Notes: generated from the letters alone by a model not told the origin. Shown: positions 37,939 through 46,870, counted from the stretch's first letter. The stretch: 64,000 nucleotides of DNA from Photobacterium halotolerans DSM 18316 (GCF_000425165.1 NZ_AULG01000017.1:62001-126000), one strand, 5' to 3'. Program-made: numbers and translations.

Positions 37939-39027
37939 ATGAATGTTCAAGCCACAAGCATGCACCGCTACTTAGATTATCAGGGGCAACTGCTCTCGCC
38001 TCTCCCGGCATGGGCGGATATCCCTACGCTGCAAGGCTTTTACCGGGACATGGTGCTGACCAGAGTTTACGACAATAAAGCTGTCGCGCTTCAGCGCACA
38101 GGTAAACTTGGGACCTACCCATCCCATTTAGGATCCGAGGCCATAGGTATTGCTGTTGGCCGCGCCCTCAGACAAGACGATGTGTTTGTGCCTTACTACC
38201 GCGACATGCCTGCAATGTGGGCGCGCGGAATAGTAATGGAAAAAAATCTCCAATACTGGGGCGGTGACGAGCGAGGCAGCGATTTCGCGTTTAACGACCA
38301 GCCCTGTCGTGATCTGCCTTTTTGTGTGCCTATTGCCACGCAATGCACGCATGCTGTTGGCGTTGCAGCGGCACTGAAAATCCAGGGTGGCCATCATGCT
38401 GCACTCGTCACCTGTGGTGATGGTGCAACATCAAAAGGGGATTTTTTAGAATCCATCAATTGCGCCGGTGCCTGGAACATCCCTTTGGTGTTTGTGATTA
38501 ACAATAATCAGTGGGCAATTTCTGTGCCCCGCAAGTTACAGTGCGGCGCCGAGTTTCTGTCGGATAAAGCCAAAGGGGCCGGCATACCCGGCATCACTGT
38601 CGACGGTAATGACATCATCGCCATGTATGACATCATTATCAAAAGTCTGGACCGAGCGCGAAAAGGTAAAGGTGCGACCTTAATTGAAGCCGTCAGTTAT
38701 CGCTTAGGTGATCACACTACCGCTGACGATGCCAGCCGCTACCGGAGTGAAGATGAACTGCAGCAAGCCTGGCAGTATGAGCCGGTCAAACGCCTGAAAG
38801 CGTTTCTTGTGTCGCAAAGCGCCTGGTCTGAAGACGATGAAAAACACTGGCTGGCTCAGTGCCGTAAAATCGTGGAAGAAGCCGTAGAGCGCTATCTTGC
38901 CATTGCTCCTCAACCTCCTGAGGCTGCTTTCGATTATCTGTATGAACAACCCACTGATGACATGCATCCCCAGCGGGATGCCATTATCAATAAAGCAATG
39001 CGCATGCAGGGAGGTCGTCATGGCTGA
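37939..39027 (+). CDS. pdhA: 2-oxoacid dehydrogenase E1 component, alpha subunit
   Basis: The protein has 362 aa. The thiamine diphosphate motif GDGATSKGDFLESINCAG...INNNQWAIS (GDG...NN) is intact, and HLGSEAIGIAVGRAL and YRDMPAMWARG are typical of E1-alpha. Strong GAAGGAG precedes the ATG. With the next two genes it forms a heterotetrameric-E1 2-oxoacid dehydrogenase that decarboxylates pyruvate or branched-chain 2-oxoacids. Many relatives also carry homodimeric AceE, so this set may serve branched-chain substrates. The stop overlaps the E1-beta start by 8 bases. No E3 gene is adjacent. Confidence 0.9.
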   Translation: MNVQATSMHRYLDYQGQLLSPLPAWADIPTLQGFYRDMVLTRVYDNKAVALQRTGKLGTYPSHLGSEAIGIAVGRALRQDDVFVPYYRDMPAMWARGIVMEKNLQYWGGDERGSDFAFNDQPCRDLPFCVPIATQCTHAVGVAAALKIQGGHHAALVTCGDGATSKGDFLESINCAGAWNIPLVFVINNNQWAISVPRKLQCGAEFLSDKAKGAGIPGITVDGNDIIAMYDIIIKSLDRARKGKGATLIEAVSYRLGDHTTADDASRYRSEDELQQAWQYEPVKRLKAFLVSQSAWSEDDEKHWLAQCRKIVEEAVERYLAIAPQPPEAAFDYLYEQPTDDMHPQRDAIINKAMRMQGGRHG

Positions 39028-40003
39028 GATTACCATGCTGGAAGCCGTCAACCTCGCTCTGCATCACGAAATGGCCAGGGATCCCAACGTGGTCATACTG
39101 GGTGAAGATGTGGGTGATAACGGCGGTGTCTTTCGTGCCACCGTAGGTCTGAAGAAGGAATTTGGTCTTAAGCGTGTGATTGACACACCATTAGCTGAAT
39201 CTCTGATTGGCGGTGTCACTATAGGGATGGCAAGCCAGGGGTTACGCCCGGTCGCTGAATTTCAATTTCAGGGCTTTGTCTTCCCTGCGCTTGAACATCT
39301 GATCTGCCATGCTGCTCGCTGGCGTAACCGTACCCGTGGCCGGCTCACCTGCCCGGCCGTTTTCCGCGCTCCTTTCGGGGGTGGAATTCATGCCCCGGAG
39401 CATCACTCAGAAAGTGTTGAGGCGATTTTTGCCCACACTCCGGGTTTGAAAGTGGTTATTCCTTCATCACCGAAACGTGCCTATGGCCTGCTGCTCGCGG
39501 CTATCCGCAGTAATGACCCCGTTATGTTCTTCGAACCTAAACGCATCTACCGGACAGTAAAATCAGAGGTCATCGACAACGGCGAAGCACTTCCGCTCGA
39601 TACCTGTTTCACACTGCGTAAAGGACGAGATCTGACATTAGTCACCTGGGGAGCCTGCGTTGTCGAAAGCCTGGACGCAGTGAATGAACTCTCCAAAATG
39701 GGCATTGAAGCCGAAGTCATTGATCTGGCCTCAATCAAACCCATCGACATTAATACCATTATTGCCTCGCTGGAAAAAACCGGTCGATTGCTGGTGGTGC
39801 ATGAAGCCAGTAAAACCTGTGGTGTCGGTGCCGAGTTGCTGGCACAGGTGTCTGAGAAGGCATTGTGCCTGTTAAAAGCGCCACCCATTCGGGTAACGGG
39901 TATGGATACTGTCATGCCTTATTACCGCAATGAAGAGTATTTCATGATTAATAAAGACGATATTGTCATTGCGGCCAAACAACTTGTGGAGGGATGGAAA
40001 TGA
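39020..40003 (+). CDS. pdhB: 2-oxoacid dehydrogenase E1 component, beta subunit
   Basis: The protein has 327 aa from the ATG at 39020, which follows GGGAGG and overlaps the end of E1-alpha; the frame continues upstream without a good start. TMLEAVNLALHHEMARDPNVV, GEDVGDNGGVFRATVGL and HAPEHHSESVEAIFAH are standard E1-beta sequences, including the conserved HHSES. The C-terminal half carries the transketolase C domain (LLVVHEASKTCGVGAELLA). It forms the E1 tetramer with the alpha subunit and ends over the start of E2. Confidence 0.92.
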   Translation: MAEITMLEAVNLALHHEMARDPNVVILGEDVGDNGGVFRATVGLKKEFGLKRVIDTPLAESLIGGVTIGMASQGLRPVAEFQFQGFVFPALEHLICHAARWRNRTRGRLTCPAVFRAPFGGGIHAPEHHSESVEAIFAHTPGLKVVIPSSPKRAYGLLLAAIRSNDPVMFFEPKRIYRTVKSEVIDNGEALPLDTCFTLRKGRDLTLVTWGACVVESLDAVNELSKMGIEAEVIDLASIKPIDINTIIASLEKTGRLLVVHEASKTCGVGAELLAQVSEKALCLLKAPPIRVTGMDTVMPYYRNEEYFMINKDDIVIAAKQLVEGWK

Positions 40004-41157
40004 AGACGTTTTCCTTGCCGGATCTGGGCGAAGGACTCGCCGAATCTGAAATTATTGAATGGCATGTCAGCGTTGGCGATACCGTGGAAGTTGATCAGGT
40101 CGTGCTGACAGTTGAAACAGCAAAAGCCACGGTTGAAGTACCCGCGCCCTACAGTGGCACCATCGTAAGCCGACACGGCAACGAAGGCGATGTCATTACT
40201 ATAGGCAGCCTGCTGCTGGAAATCGACGAAACAAATTCTACCGATGCCGGTGTTGAAAAAGCCAGCCAATCGGAAAAAGAACAACGTGCCGATGCCGCCA
40301 CTGTGGTGGGCAACGTTTCTCACCACGCACAGAGCGTCAGCGTTGATGAATTTTGGGTTGGCAGTCAGGTAAAACCATCATCAGAACAGATCAGCGCCTT
40401 ACCTGCCGCCCGCATGCTGGCTCAGAAACTGGGGGTAAACCTTAAGCAGATCAACGGAAGCGGACCTAATGGCGTCATTGTCGAAGCCGATGTCTACCGG
40501 GCCTGCGATCAGCAACTGCCGGGCACTGAAGTGCTAAAAGGCGCTCGCCGTACTATGGTCGGCAGCATGACAGAAGCCCATCAGCAGGTCGCTGCGGTTA
40601 CCATCACAGAAGAAGCACTGCTGGACAAATGGCCGAAAGACGAAGACATCACCACCCGTATTATTCAGGCCATCGTCTCTGCCTGTGAACAAGAATCGGC
40701 TTTGAATGCCTGGTTTGATGCCGAAACCATGACGCGCTGCGTGCACAATAAAGTCAATATTGGTATCGCGGTAGACAGTCCGCATGGTCTGTATGTTCCG
40801 GTACTCAGGGATGCAGGCAGTCTGAATCCCAAAGCCATCCGGCGCTGGATAGACGAAACAGCAGAAGGTATCAGGGCCAGGAAAATAGGCCGGGAAGAGT
40901 TTCAGCATGCCACCATCACACTGTCTAACTTCGGTGCGATTGCGGGCATTTATGCAACGCCGGTCGTCACTCCGCCACAGGTGGCCATTGTAGGGGCCGG
41001 CCGGCTCATTGATAAACTCGTGATGAAAGATAATAAACCGCTTTCTGTAAAAGCCATGCCATTGTCAGTGACCTTTGATCACAGAGCCTGCACCGGGGGC
41101 GAAGCTGCCCGGTTTGTCAGAGCCCTTGTTCAACACCTGTCAAAACCGCATGGTTAA
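40000..41157 (+). CDS. pdhC: 2-oxoacid dehydrogenase E2 (dihydrolipoyl acyltransferase)
   Basis: The protein has 385 aa from the ATG at 40000, 6 bases after GGAGGG; an ATG at 39994 directly abuts that site. There is one lipoyl domain (1-80) with the lipoyl-lysine motif VETAKATVEVP. A linker and a peripheral-subunit-binding domain (SALPAARMLAQKLGVNLKQI) follow, then the acyltransferase core. The core ends FDHRACTGGEAARFV: the active-site His is present, but the usual Asp of DHRxxDG is Thr. This change recurs in some E2 proteins of this operon type as far as I recall, and catalysis may still be possible. It overlaps the E1-beta stop by 4 bases. Confidence 0.9.
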   Translation: MKTFSLPDLGEGLAESEIIEWHVSVGDTVEVDQVVLTVETAKATVEVPAPYSGTIVSRHGNEGDVITIGSLLLEIDETNSTDAGVEKASQSEKEQRADAATVVGNVSHHAQSVSVDEFWVGSQVKPSSEQISALPAARMLAQKLGVNLKQINGSGPNGVIVEADVYRACDQQLPGTEVLKGARRTMVGSMTEAHQQVAAVTITEEALLDKWPKDEDITTRIIQAIVSACEQESALNAWFDAETMTRCVHNKVNIGIAVDSPHGLYVPVLRDAGSLNPKAIRRWIDETAEGIRARKIGREEFQHATITLSNFGAIAGIYATPVVTPPQVAIVGAGRLIDKLVMKDNKPLSVKAMPLSVTFDHRACTGGEAARFVRALVQHLSKPHG

Positions 41158-41182
41158 CGCATAAAAAGTTAACGCATAAAAA
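41153..41182 (+). repeat. Perfect 15-bp tandem duplication across the E2 stop
   Basis: GTTAACGCATAAAAA occurs twice head to tail (41153-41167, 41168-41182). The first copy contains the TAA stop of the E2 gene, so the duplication changes only the 3' untranslated part. Confidence 0.85.
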
Positions 41183-41211
41183 AACAGGCCAGTGCAAGCT
41201 GGCCTGTTTTT
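41180..41211. terminator. Bidirectional terminator (E2 / DEAD-box helicase)
   Basis: AAAAACAGGCCAG and CTGGCCTGTTTTT form a perfect 13-bp stem with a 6-base loop, between convergent genes. The A and T ends give U-tracts in both directions. Confidence 0.92.
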
Positions 41212-41230
41212 CTTCAGTTCTGTTCTTCAG

Positions 41231-42574
41231 TTATTCGTCATCTGCTGACGGCTCTGCCGGTTTTCTCTTTTTCGGCATGAAGACATTGTCCCCGACAGCC
41301 ATGTTGTCGTAGAAGCGTTTATCCAGCTTCTTCTTCGGTTTAGACGCCGCTTTGGCTTTATCCTGCTGAGGTTTCGCCTTGGTATTTTTCTTCGGCTGAT
41401 AAGTTTTCTTAGGCGCAGGTTTCAGCCCTTTAAACTTACCTTCCAGCCCTTCCAAGGCGGTGAAACTGATTTGTTTCTGCAGGAAAGCTTCCACATTCTT
41501 AAAGCTTTTCCAGTCTTTCGGTCCCACCAGCGACACCGCGTCACCTTTATTACCGGCCCGGCCAGTACGTCCGATACGGTGAACATATTCTTCGGCATGC
41601 TTGGGCATATCAAAGTTAATCACGTGTGAGACTTTACTGATATCCAAACCACGCGATGCAATATCCGTCGTCACCAGAATCTTGTGAACATTGCGCTCAA
41701 ACTGGCTCATGATGTTGTTACGTTGCGTTTGATTCAGGTTACCACTCAAGGCCACCGCTTTGAGTTTGCGTTCATTGAGTAACTCAGTCAGGCGGTTTGT
41801 GTCTTCGCGAGTCGCGGTAAAAATAATGACCTGGTCATAATTTTCCTGCTCCAGCAAGCGATCCAAAATAGCCTGCTTGTGATCCAGGTGATCACACAAG
41901 ATAAAGCGTTGCTCAATATCACCATGGTCCTGAGCCGCATGACCAACAGCAATACGCTTAGGTTCATTCAGCATTTCAGATGCGATATCAATCACTTCCG
42001 GATCATCTAATGTGGCGGAAAACATCAGGGTCTGACGGCGTCTGTGATCAGCGGCCTGGTGAATTTTACGCAACTCCGGCGCAAAACCCAGATCCAGCAT
42101 GCGATCCGCTTCATCCATGATCAGCATTTCCAGACCGTTCAGGTGGGTGCTGCGGTGCTCCAGATGATCCGCTAAACGGCCAGGTGTTGCCACCACAAAC
42201 ATTGGGTCATTACGCAGCGCTTTTACCTGATCATTAAAGTTCTCGCCACCTACGATCAGCGTGCTGTCATAAGGTGTACCGGCATTCAGGGTGCGTAACT
42301 GTGCATAAACCTGCTTTGCCAGCTCGCGGGTCGGTGTCAGAATGACCACTCGCGGGTCACGCTTGGTAAAAGGTTTACCGCGGTACATGCGCTGCATGGC
42401 CGGCAGCAAAAATGCCAGAGTTTTACCGGAACCGGTTTTCGAGGAAGCCAGCAAATCTTTTCCAGCAATCGCAACAGGAATAGCTTGCTGCTGGATTTCT
42501 GTCGCCTGCGAGAAGGCCATATGATTCAATTTTTTCAACAGTCGCTGATCAAGACCAAGATCTTTAAAGTGCAA
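41231..42574 (-). CDS. DEAD-box ATP-dependent RNA helicase (SrmB/RhlE group)
   Basis: The protein has 447 aa starting at a TTG at 42574, which has GGAG 7 bases upstream. All helicase motifs are present: Q-motif (FSQATEIQQQAI), I (SSKTGSGKT), Ia (PTRELA), II (DEAD), III (SAT), V (TTDIASRGLDI) and VI (HRIGRTGRAG). The tail (about 380-447) is lysine-rich and probably binds RNA. Such proteins help ribosome assembly or RNA turnover, especially in the cold. It is distinct from the shorter helicase at 55738-56931. The exact subgroup is uncertain. Confidence 0.9.
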   Translation of the reverse strand: MHFKDLGLDQRLLKKLNHMAFSQATEIQQQAIPVAIAGKDLLASSKTGSGKTLAFLLPAMQRMYRGKPFTKRDPRVVILTPTRELAKQVYAQLRTLNAGTPYDSTLIVGGENFNDQVKALRNDPMFVVATPGRLADHLEHRSTHLNGLEMLIMDEADRMLDLGFAPELRKIHQAADHRRRQTLMFSATLDDPEVIDIASEMLNEPKRIAVGHAAQDHGDIEQRFILCDHLDHKQAILDRLLEQENYDQVIIFTATREDTNRLTELLNERKLKAVALSGNLNQTQRNNIMSQFERNVHKILVTTDIASRGLDISKVSHVINFDMPKHAEEYVHRIGRTGRAGNKGDAVSLVGPKDWKSFKNVEAFLQKQISFTALEGLEGKFKGLKPAPKKTYQPKKNTKAKPQQDKAKAASKPKKKLDKRFYDNMAVGDNVFMPKKRKPAEPSADDE

Positions 42575-42777
42575 AGTATTGCTCCGGTAAAACGCTCTAA
42601 AACAAGAATATTTCCCGCTGATTGCTTGTGATCTGGCTCACAGCCGGAAGAAAATTTAGCGGCGGATTATACCATAGTTATCCTGATTAACCACGACAAG
42701 ATAACAGGACATCGTACAACAGATTCTGATCATCGCCACTGTGTTAAACCGTCATCAGAAACAGTAAAGTCTGAAAC

Positions 42778-42809
42778 AAAATGGCCCCAGTCATCACTGA
42801 GGCCATTTT
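42778..42809 (-). terminator. Terminator of the phoX gene
   Basis: AAAATGGCC and GGCCATTTT pair, with an inner CAGT/ACTG extension and a CATC loop. The one mismatch becomes G-U in the minus-strand transcript, which ends TTTTG. It lies 47 bases past the stop. Confidence 0.85.
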
Positions 42810-42855
42810 CGTTTGGGTTATTACTGCGCTGTTAATGTTTCGCTATCACACGCCA

Positions 42856-44730
42856 TCAGGCACCAATCATGCCCCCATCCTCCCGGGTGATCATCATGAT
42901 AGTCGAGCGCGGTTTGGTGTTACCGCCGTAAGGGAAATGCGATGGCGCACCTTCTTCGCCCGGATGCTGAACGCCCACGAACATGGTTTTGTTATCCGGC
43001 GAGAATGCCAGCCCCGTAATTTCGCAAGCGACCGGTCCGGTCAGGAACCGGCGCACTTCGCCCGTCATAGGGTCACCGCACAGCATCTGGTTATTACCCT
43101 GCCCGGCAAAATCGCCTTTATTCGAGTAGTTACCGTCCGTCTGAATCCACAAACGGCCTGCGCTGTCGAACCCGATGCCATCGGGGCTGTTGAACATGTT
43201 ACCGGCATTAATATTGTCGCTGCCGGCGTACAAGTCACCGTTATGAACCGAAGGGTTGCCTGCAATCAGATACAAATCCCAGACAAAACCTTCACTGGTG
43301 TGATCGCCATTTAATGGCATCCAGCGCAGGATCTGACCATAGTGGTTCTTAGCTCGTGGATTCGGCCCCCCAACAGGCTGCCCTTCTTTACCACGGTTCT
43401 TATTATTCGTCAGTGTACAAAACACATGCTTGTTGTCCGGATGCACAGCCACCCACTCAGGACGGTCCATAGTAGTTGCACCTACCTGAGTGGCAGCCCG
43501 ACGGGCAAAAATCAGCACTTCGGCCTGATCATTAAACCCATTTTCCGGTGTTAAACCATGCTTGCCGAACGTCAGTTCAATCCACTTCCCCTGACCTTTC
43601 AGCTGATCGTCATTCATACCGAACTGGGCAACATACAGAGTGCCTTCCTCCAGCAATTTACGGTTAGCGGCATCGTTGCCTTGCTGAAAACGGTGCTTAG
43701 ATACAAATTTATACAGGTGCTCGCCGCGTTCATCATCACCCAGATACACCACAGCATGACCATCTTTATTCAGCGTCAGTGCCGCATTTTCATGTTTGAA
43801 ACGGCCTAGAGCTGTACGTTTCATCGGCGTTGATTGCGGATCATTCGGATCGATCTCAACGACCCAGCCAAAGCGGTTAGCTTCATTCGGGTTTTTCAGT
43901 ACATCAAAGCGCTCATCATGCTGATGCCATTTGTAATCACTGGGTGACGCCGAAATGCCATAACGGGCCTGCTCCGCGTTGACATCCCCTTTTTCATCGC
44001 TGCCGAAGAAAGCATCAAAATTTTCTTCGCAGGTCAGATAGGTACCCCAGGGCGTTTGACCGTTTGCACAGTTATTAAACGTGCCTAATGGCCTGATTCC
44101 TGCCGGATCCGCCTTGGTTTTCATCAGTTCATGACCCGCGGCCGGCCCTGTGAGCATCATAGGCGTATTGGCAGTAATACGACGATTTCGTTTACCGCTT
44201 TTATCAATAGCCCACTGGCCGTTTTTACGCACAACTTCAACGATAGTCACGCCGACGGCTGCCTGTGCCTTACGCACGTCATCCGCCGTCATGTTGTCAC
44301 CCTGGTGATCAAACAAATACTCGTAGTTGGTGTATTCGTTATTGATAGCAAGAACGCCGCGATCTTCACTGATAGCAAAAAAGCTCATGCCATCTGTGTT
44401 ATCACCGAACTGACGTTCCTGTGAGCGTGAATCCTGTTTTCCGCTTTGATCAAATTCAGGCGCACCGGGAAAAATAGGATCTCCCCATGACATCAGCGGA
44501 GTTGCCTTATAGCCTTTTGGTACCACAACTGTGTCTGCGGTAGAAGCGGGCACGGCTTCAAAATTCAGCAGAGAGGATGAAGGTGAAGCGGCCACGGCTT
44601 TAGCTACCGGGTTTAATGCCAGAAATGCCCCTGCACCTGCAGCAGCGGTTCCAGTCAGAAAATGACGGCGCGATAATCTCGCCTCAATCATTTTAGTTAG
44701 TTGCGAGTCCTGCTCATCACGCTTCCACAT
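42856..44730 (-). CDS. phoX: PhoX-family alkaline phosphatase (DUF839), Tat-exported
   Basis: The protein has 624 aa from the ATG at 44730, 7 bases after AAGGAG; the frame continues upstream without a ribosome-binding site. A twin-arginine signal (LSRRHFLTGTAAAGAGAFL) shows folded export. PhoX landmarks include LTCEENFDAFFG, RFGWVVEIDP, GRFKHENAALTL and YLGDDERGEHLYKF, which supply the Ca/Fe ligands in characterised PhoX. It would hydrolyse phosphomonoesters in the periplasm or outside the cell for phosphate scavenging. A Pho-box-like 11-bp repeat lies about 100 bases upstream. Confidence 0.92.
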   Translation of the reverse strand: MWKRDEQDSQLTKMIEARLSRRHFLTGTAAAGAGAFLALNPVAKAVAASPSSSLLNFEAVPASTADTVVVPKGYKATPLMSWGDPIFPGAPEFDQSGKQDSRSQERQFGDNTDGMSFFAISEDRGVLAINNEYTNYEYLFDHQGDNMTADDVRKAQAAVGVTIVEVVRKNGQWAIDKSGKRNRRITANTPMMLTGPAAGHELMKTKADPAGIRPLGTFNNCANGQTPWGTYLTCEENFDAFFGSDEKGDVNAEQARYGISASPSDYKWHQHDERFDVLKNPNEANRFGWVVEIDPNDPQSTPMKRTALGRFKHENAALTLNKDGHAVVYLGDDERGEHLYKFVSKHRFQQGNDAANRKLLEEGTLYVAQFGMNDDQLKGQGKWIELTFGKHGLTPENGFNDQAEVLIFARRAATQVGATTMDRPEWVAVHPDNKHVFCTLTNNKNRGKEGQPVGGPNPRAKNHYGQILRWMPLNGDHTSEGFVWDLYLIAGNPSVHNGDLYAGSDNINAGNMFNSPDGIGFDSAGRLWIQTDGNYSNKGDFAGQGNNQMLCGDPMTGEVRRFLTGPVACEITGLAFSPDNKTMFVGVQHPGEEGAPSHFPYGGNTKPRSTIMMITREDGGMIGA

Positions 44731-44829
44731 TGTATGCTCCTTATTATTCTTCGCATATCCAAATAGGTTTAACGAGCGGAGCATATGCACTAAATTTTAC
44801 AAACTCATGAAGATTATGTGTCTTAACGA

Positions 44830-44847
44830 TGAAAAGGCATTGAAAAG
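44830..44847 (-). promoter_or_regulatory. Possible Pho box upstream of phoX
   Basis: TGAAAAG occurs twice with an 11-bp period (44830, 44841). On the minus strand this reads CTTTTCA-ATGC-CTTTTCA, the spacing of PhoB half-sites but with a poor match to CTGTCAT. The support comes from spacing and gene function. Confidence 0.45.
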
Positions 44848-44873
44848 CAGTGAGTTAATCATATTGCGCAAGT

Positions 44874-44904
44874 AAAAAGCCGCCTTCTGAGAAGGCGGCT
44901 TTTT
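44874..44904 (-). terminator. Strong hairpin between galE and phoX
   Basis: AAAAAGCCGCCTTC and GAAGGCGGCTTTTT form a perfect 14-bp stem with a TGA loop and U-tracts both ways. It is the last of three hairpins that follow galE. Confidence 0.88.
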
Positions 44905-44910
44905 ACAATC

Positions 44911-44931
44911 ACCACCGCCATCGGCGGTGGT
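44911..44931. terminator. GC-rich hairpin between galE and phoX
   Basis: ACCACCGCC and GGCGGTGGT form a perfect 9-bp stem with an ATC loop. It has no T-run of its own, but sits between two terminators. Confidence 0.6.
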
Positions 44932-44954
44932 TTAGGGATGACAATAAAAAAAAT

Positions 44955-44969
44955 GGCCCGTCATGGGCC
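44955..44969 (-). terminator. Terminator of galE
   Basis: GGCCC and GGGCC form a short GC stem. In the minus-strand transcript it is followed by ATTTTTTTTATTG, 26 bases past the galE stop. Confidence 0.75.
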
Positions 44970-44994
44970 GTTTTTGCAATACATATCGCTACTG

Positions 44995-46014
44995 TTAATG
45001 GCTGTCCGGATAACCTTGCGGGTTCTGAGACTGCCAGCGCCAGGTATCGCGCGTCATTTGATCAACAGTACGGGACGCAGCCCAATGCAGTTCTTTCTTT
45101 GCTTTACCTGGATCTGCCCAGCATTCTGCAATATCACCGGGACGTCGCGGTGCAATCTGGTAAGGCACCGCTTTCTCTGAGGCTTTGGCAAAGGCTTCAA
45201 CCATTTGTAAGACGCTCAGACCATTGCCTGTTCCCAGATTATAAATATGCAGACCGGCTTCTTTCCCTTTGTGTGTCAGTGCTGCCACGTGGCCATCAGC
45301 CAGATCGACAACATGAATGTAATCACGTACACCCGTACCATCAACCGTTGGGTAATCATCGCCAAACACAGACAGAAATTCACGACGGCCCACGGCGACC
45401 TGAGCAATAAACGGCATCAGGTTGTTAGGGATCCCCTGAGGATCTTCACCCATTTCTCCAGATTCATGCGCCCCTACCGGGTTGAAGTAACGCAGCAGTG
45501 TAATGCTCATTTCAGGGTGAGCATGCTGAATATCTGTCAGGCACTCTTCTACCATCAGCTTACTGCGGCCATAAGGGTTGGTCGCACTGGTCGGGAAAGA
45601 TTCAAGAATCGGCACACTCGCCGGATCGCCATATACCGTAGCCGAAGAACTGAAGATAAGGCTGTTCACTCCGGCTTCACGCATGGCTTCAACCAGCACA
45701 AGCGTTCCGTGAACATTGTTGTCATAGTATTCCAGCGGCTTTGCAACCGATTCACCCACGGCTTTCAAACCTGCAAAGTGAATCACTGATTCAACATCAT
45801 TCTCACGGAATACTTTATCCAGAAATGCGCGATCACGAATATCACCTTCAAAAAACGCCGGTCTGACGCCGGTCAGTTTTTCAATTCGCTCCAGCACGGT
45901 CTTCTTGCTGTTGTACAGGTTGTCGACAATGATTGGGGTCATCCCCGCTTCTATCATTTGTACGCAGGTATGACTGCCAATATAACCCATACCGCCTGTG
46001 ACCAGAACGCGCAT
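44995..46014 (-). CDS. galE: UDP-glucose 4-epimerase
   Basis: The protein has 339 aa. The NAD-binding motif TGGMGYIGSH is at residues 6-15. The catalytic YxxxK occurs as YGRSK, and the preceding serine lies in SSATVYGDP. RYFNPVGAHESG and RDYIHVVDLADGHV are standard GalE sequence. It interconverts UDP-glucose and UDP-galactose for galactose use and surface polysaccharide. AAGGAG precedes the ATG. No other gal gene is adjacent. Confidence 0.96.
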   Translation of the reverse strand: MRVLVTGGMGYIGSHTCVQMIEAGMTPIIVDNLYNSKKTVLERIEKLTGVRPAFFEGDIRDRAFLDKVFRENDVESVIHFAGLKAVGESVAKPLEYYDNNVHGTLVLVEAMREAGVNSLIFSSSATVYGDPASVPILESFPTSATNPYGRSKLMVEECLTDIQHAHPEMSITLLRYFNPVGAHESGEMGEDPQGIPNNLMPFIAQVAVGRREFLSVFGDDYPTVDGTGVRDYIHVVDLADGHVAALTHKGKEAGLHIYNLGTGNGLSVLQMVEAFAKASEKAVPYQIAPRRPGDIAECWADPGKAKKELHWAASRTVDQMTRDTWRWQSQNPQGYPDSH

Positions 46015-46238
46015 ACAATCTCCTTGTTTTTTAGTTCTTCATTATGCTGCAGATGCTGAGTATATCAGAGAATCTTCAACCGTCATCTGCGCATGGCTTG
46101 TGGCGCTTCGCTCGTGGCCCACAAACCGAAAATTTCTTTCTCATCAATGCCAGACATTATCGCAGCGATAAACACTCTGCCCTGCCTTCAGTGTTACACT
46201 GACTGACACATTCAGTTATGAGAACACATTGAGGCAAT

Positions 46239-46754
46239 ATGAAATCACAAACCCTGTGCCAATGGAAAGGCTTTTCCGTAGAACAAGGGACACACCAATT
46301 ACCGGATGGACGCGACATCACTTTTACCACAGTCCGCCATCCGGGCGCGGTGGTCATTGTGCCTGTCACGGCGCACGGGGAACTGGTTCTGTTACGCCAA
46401 TACCGTCCTGCAATCGGACGCTGGATTCTGGAATTCCCCGCAGGCACTCTGGAAAAAGGTGAAGAGATCGCATACTGCGCGAAGCGAGAGCTGGCGGAGG
46501 AAACGCAACTCGCCGCCAGTGAGTGGCTGGCTCTGGGTGAACTCCTGCCTGTTCCCGGTTTTTGTGATGAGGTTCAGCATGTCTTTCTGGCTAAAGGGCT
46601 TTCGCCGGCTGAAGGTGATCTTGATGCAGATGAAATCCTCGAAGTCGTGACTATGACCGTTGAGGCTTTCACCGAAAAGGTGGTCAGCAATGAGATCCAG
46701 GATGCCAAAACGCTGGCAGTCTTTCTGAAATTACAGGTCATGGGACTGATCTGA
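46239..46754 (+). CDS. Nudix hydrolase, ADP-sugar pyrophosphatase type
   Basis: The protein has 171 aa. Its Nudix box is GTLEKGEEIAYCAKRELAEE followed by TQL, matching G-x5-E-x7-REL-x-EE-x-G-L except that the late Gly is Gln. RQYRPAIGRWILEFPAGTLE is typical of the ADP-ribose/ADP-sugar pyrophosphatase group. GAGGC precedes the ATG. It is likely cytoplasmic and cleaves nucleoside diphosphate derivatives; the exact substrate is unknown. It is divergent from galE. Confidence 0.9.
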   Translation: MKSQTLCQWKGFSVEQGTHQLPDGRDITFTTVRHPGAVVIVPVTAHGELVLLRQYRPAIGRWILEFPAGTLEKGEEIAYCAKRELAEETQLAASEWLALGELLPVPGFCDEVQHVFLAKGLSPAEGDLDADEILEVVTMTVEAFTEKVVSNEIQDAKTLAVFLKLQVMGLI

Positions 46755-46792
46755 CAACAAGCCATTATTCTTCGTTTTTCACATCACCAATA

Positions 46793-46808
46793 TTAGCTAT
46801 ATAGCTAA
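46793..46808. promoter_or_regulatory. hipBA operator 1
   Basis: TTAGCTATATAGCTAA is a perfect 16-bp palindrome. It is the first of three copies set 39 bp apart before hipB, and is the likely HipB site. Confidence 0.75.
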
Positions 46809-46831
46809 CTTTGTAACCATTCAATTTTAAG

Positions 46832-46847
46832 TTAGCTATATAGATAA
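46832..46847. promoter_or_regulatory. hipBA operator 2
   Basis: TTAGCTATATAGATAA differs from operator 1 by one base and starts exactly 39 bp later. Confidence 0.75.
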
Positions 46848-46870
46848 CTTACAAACTATCAACTACACTG

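Noticed and set aside
42781-43314. Plus-strand frame of 177 codons opposite phoX
   Set aside because: Antisense to conserved PhoX sequence; the start lies in the phoX terminator and no domain is visible.
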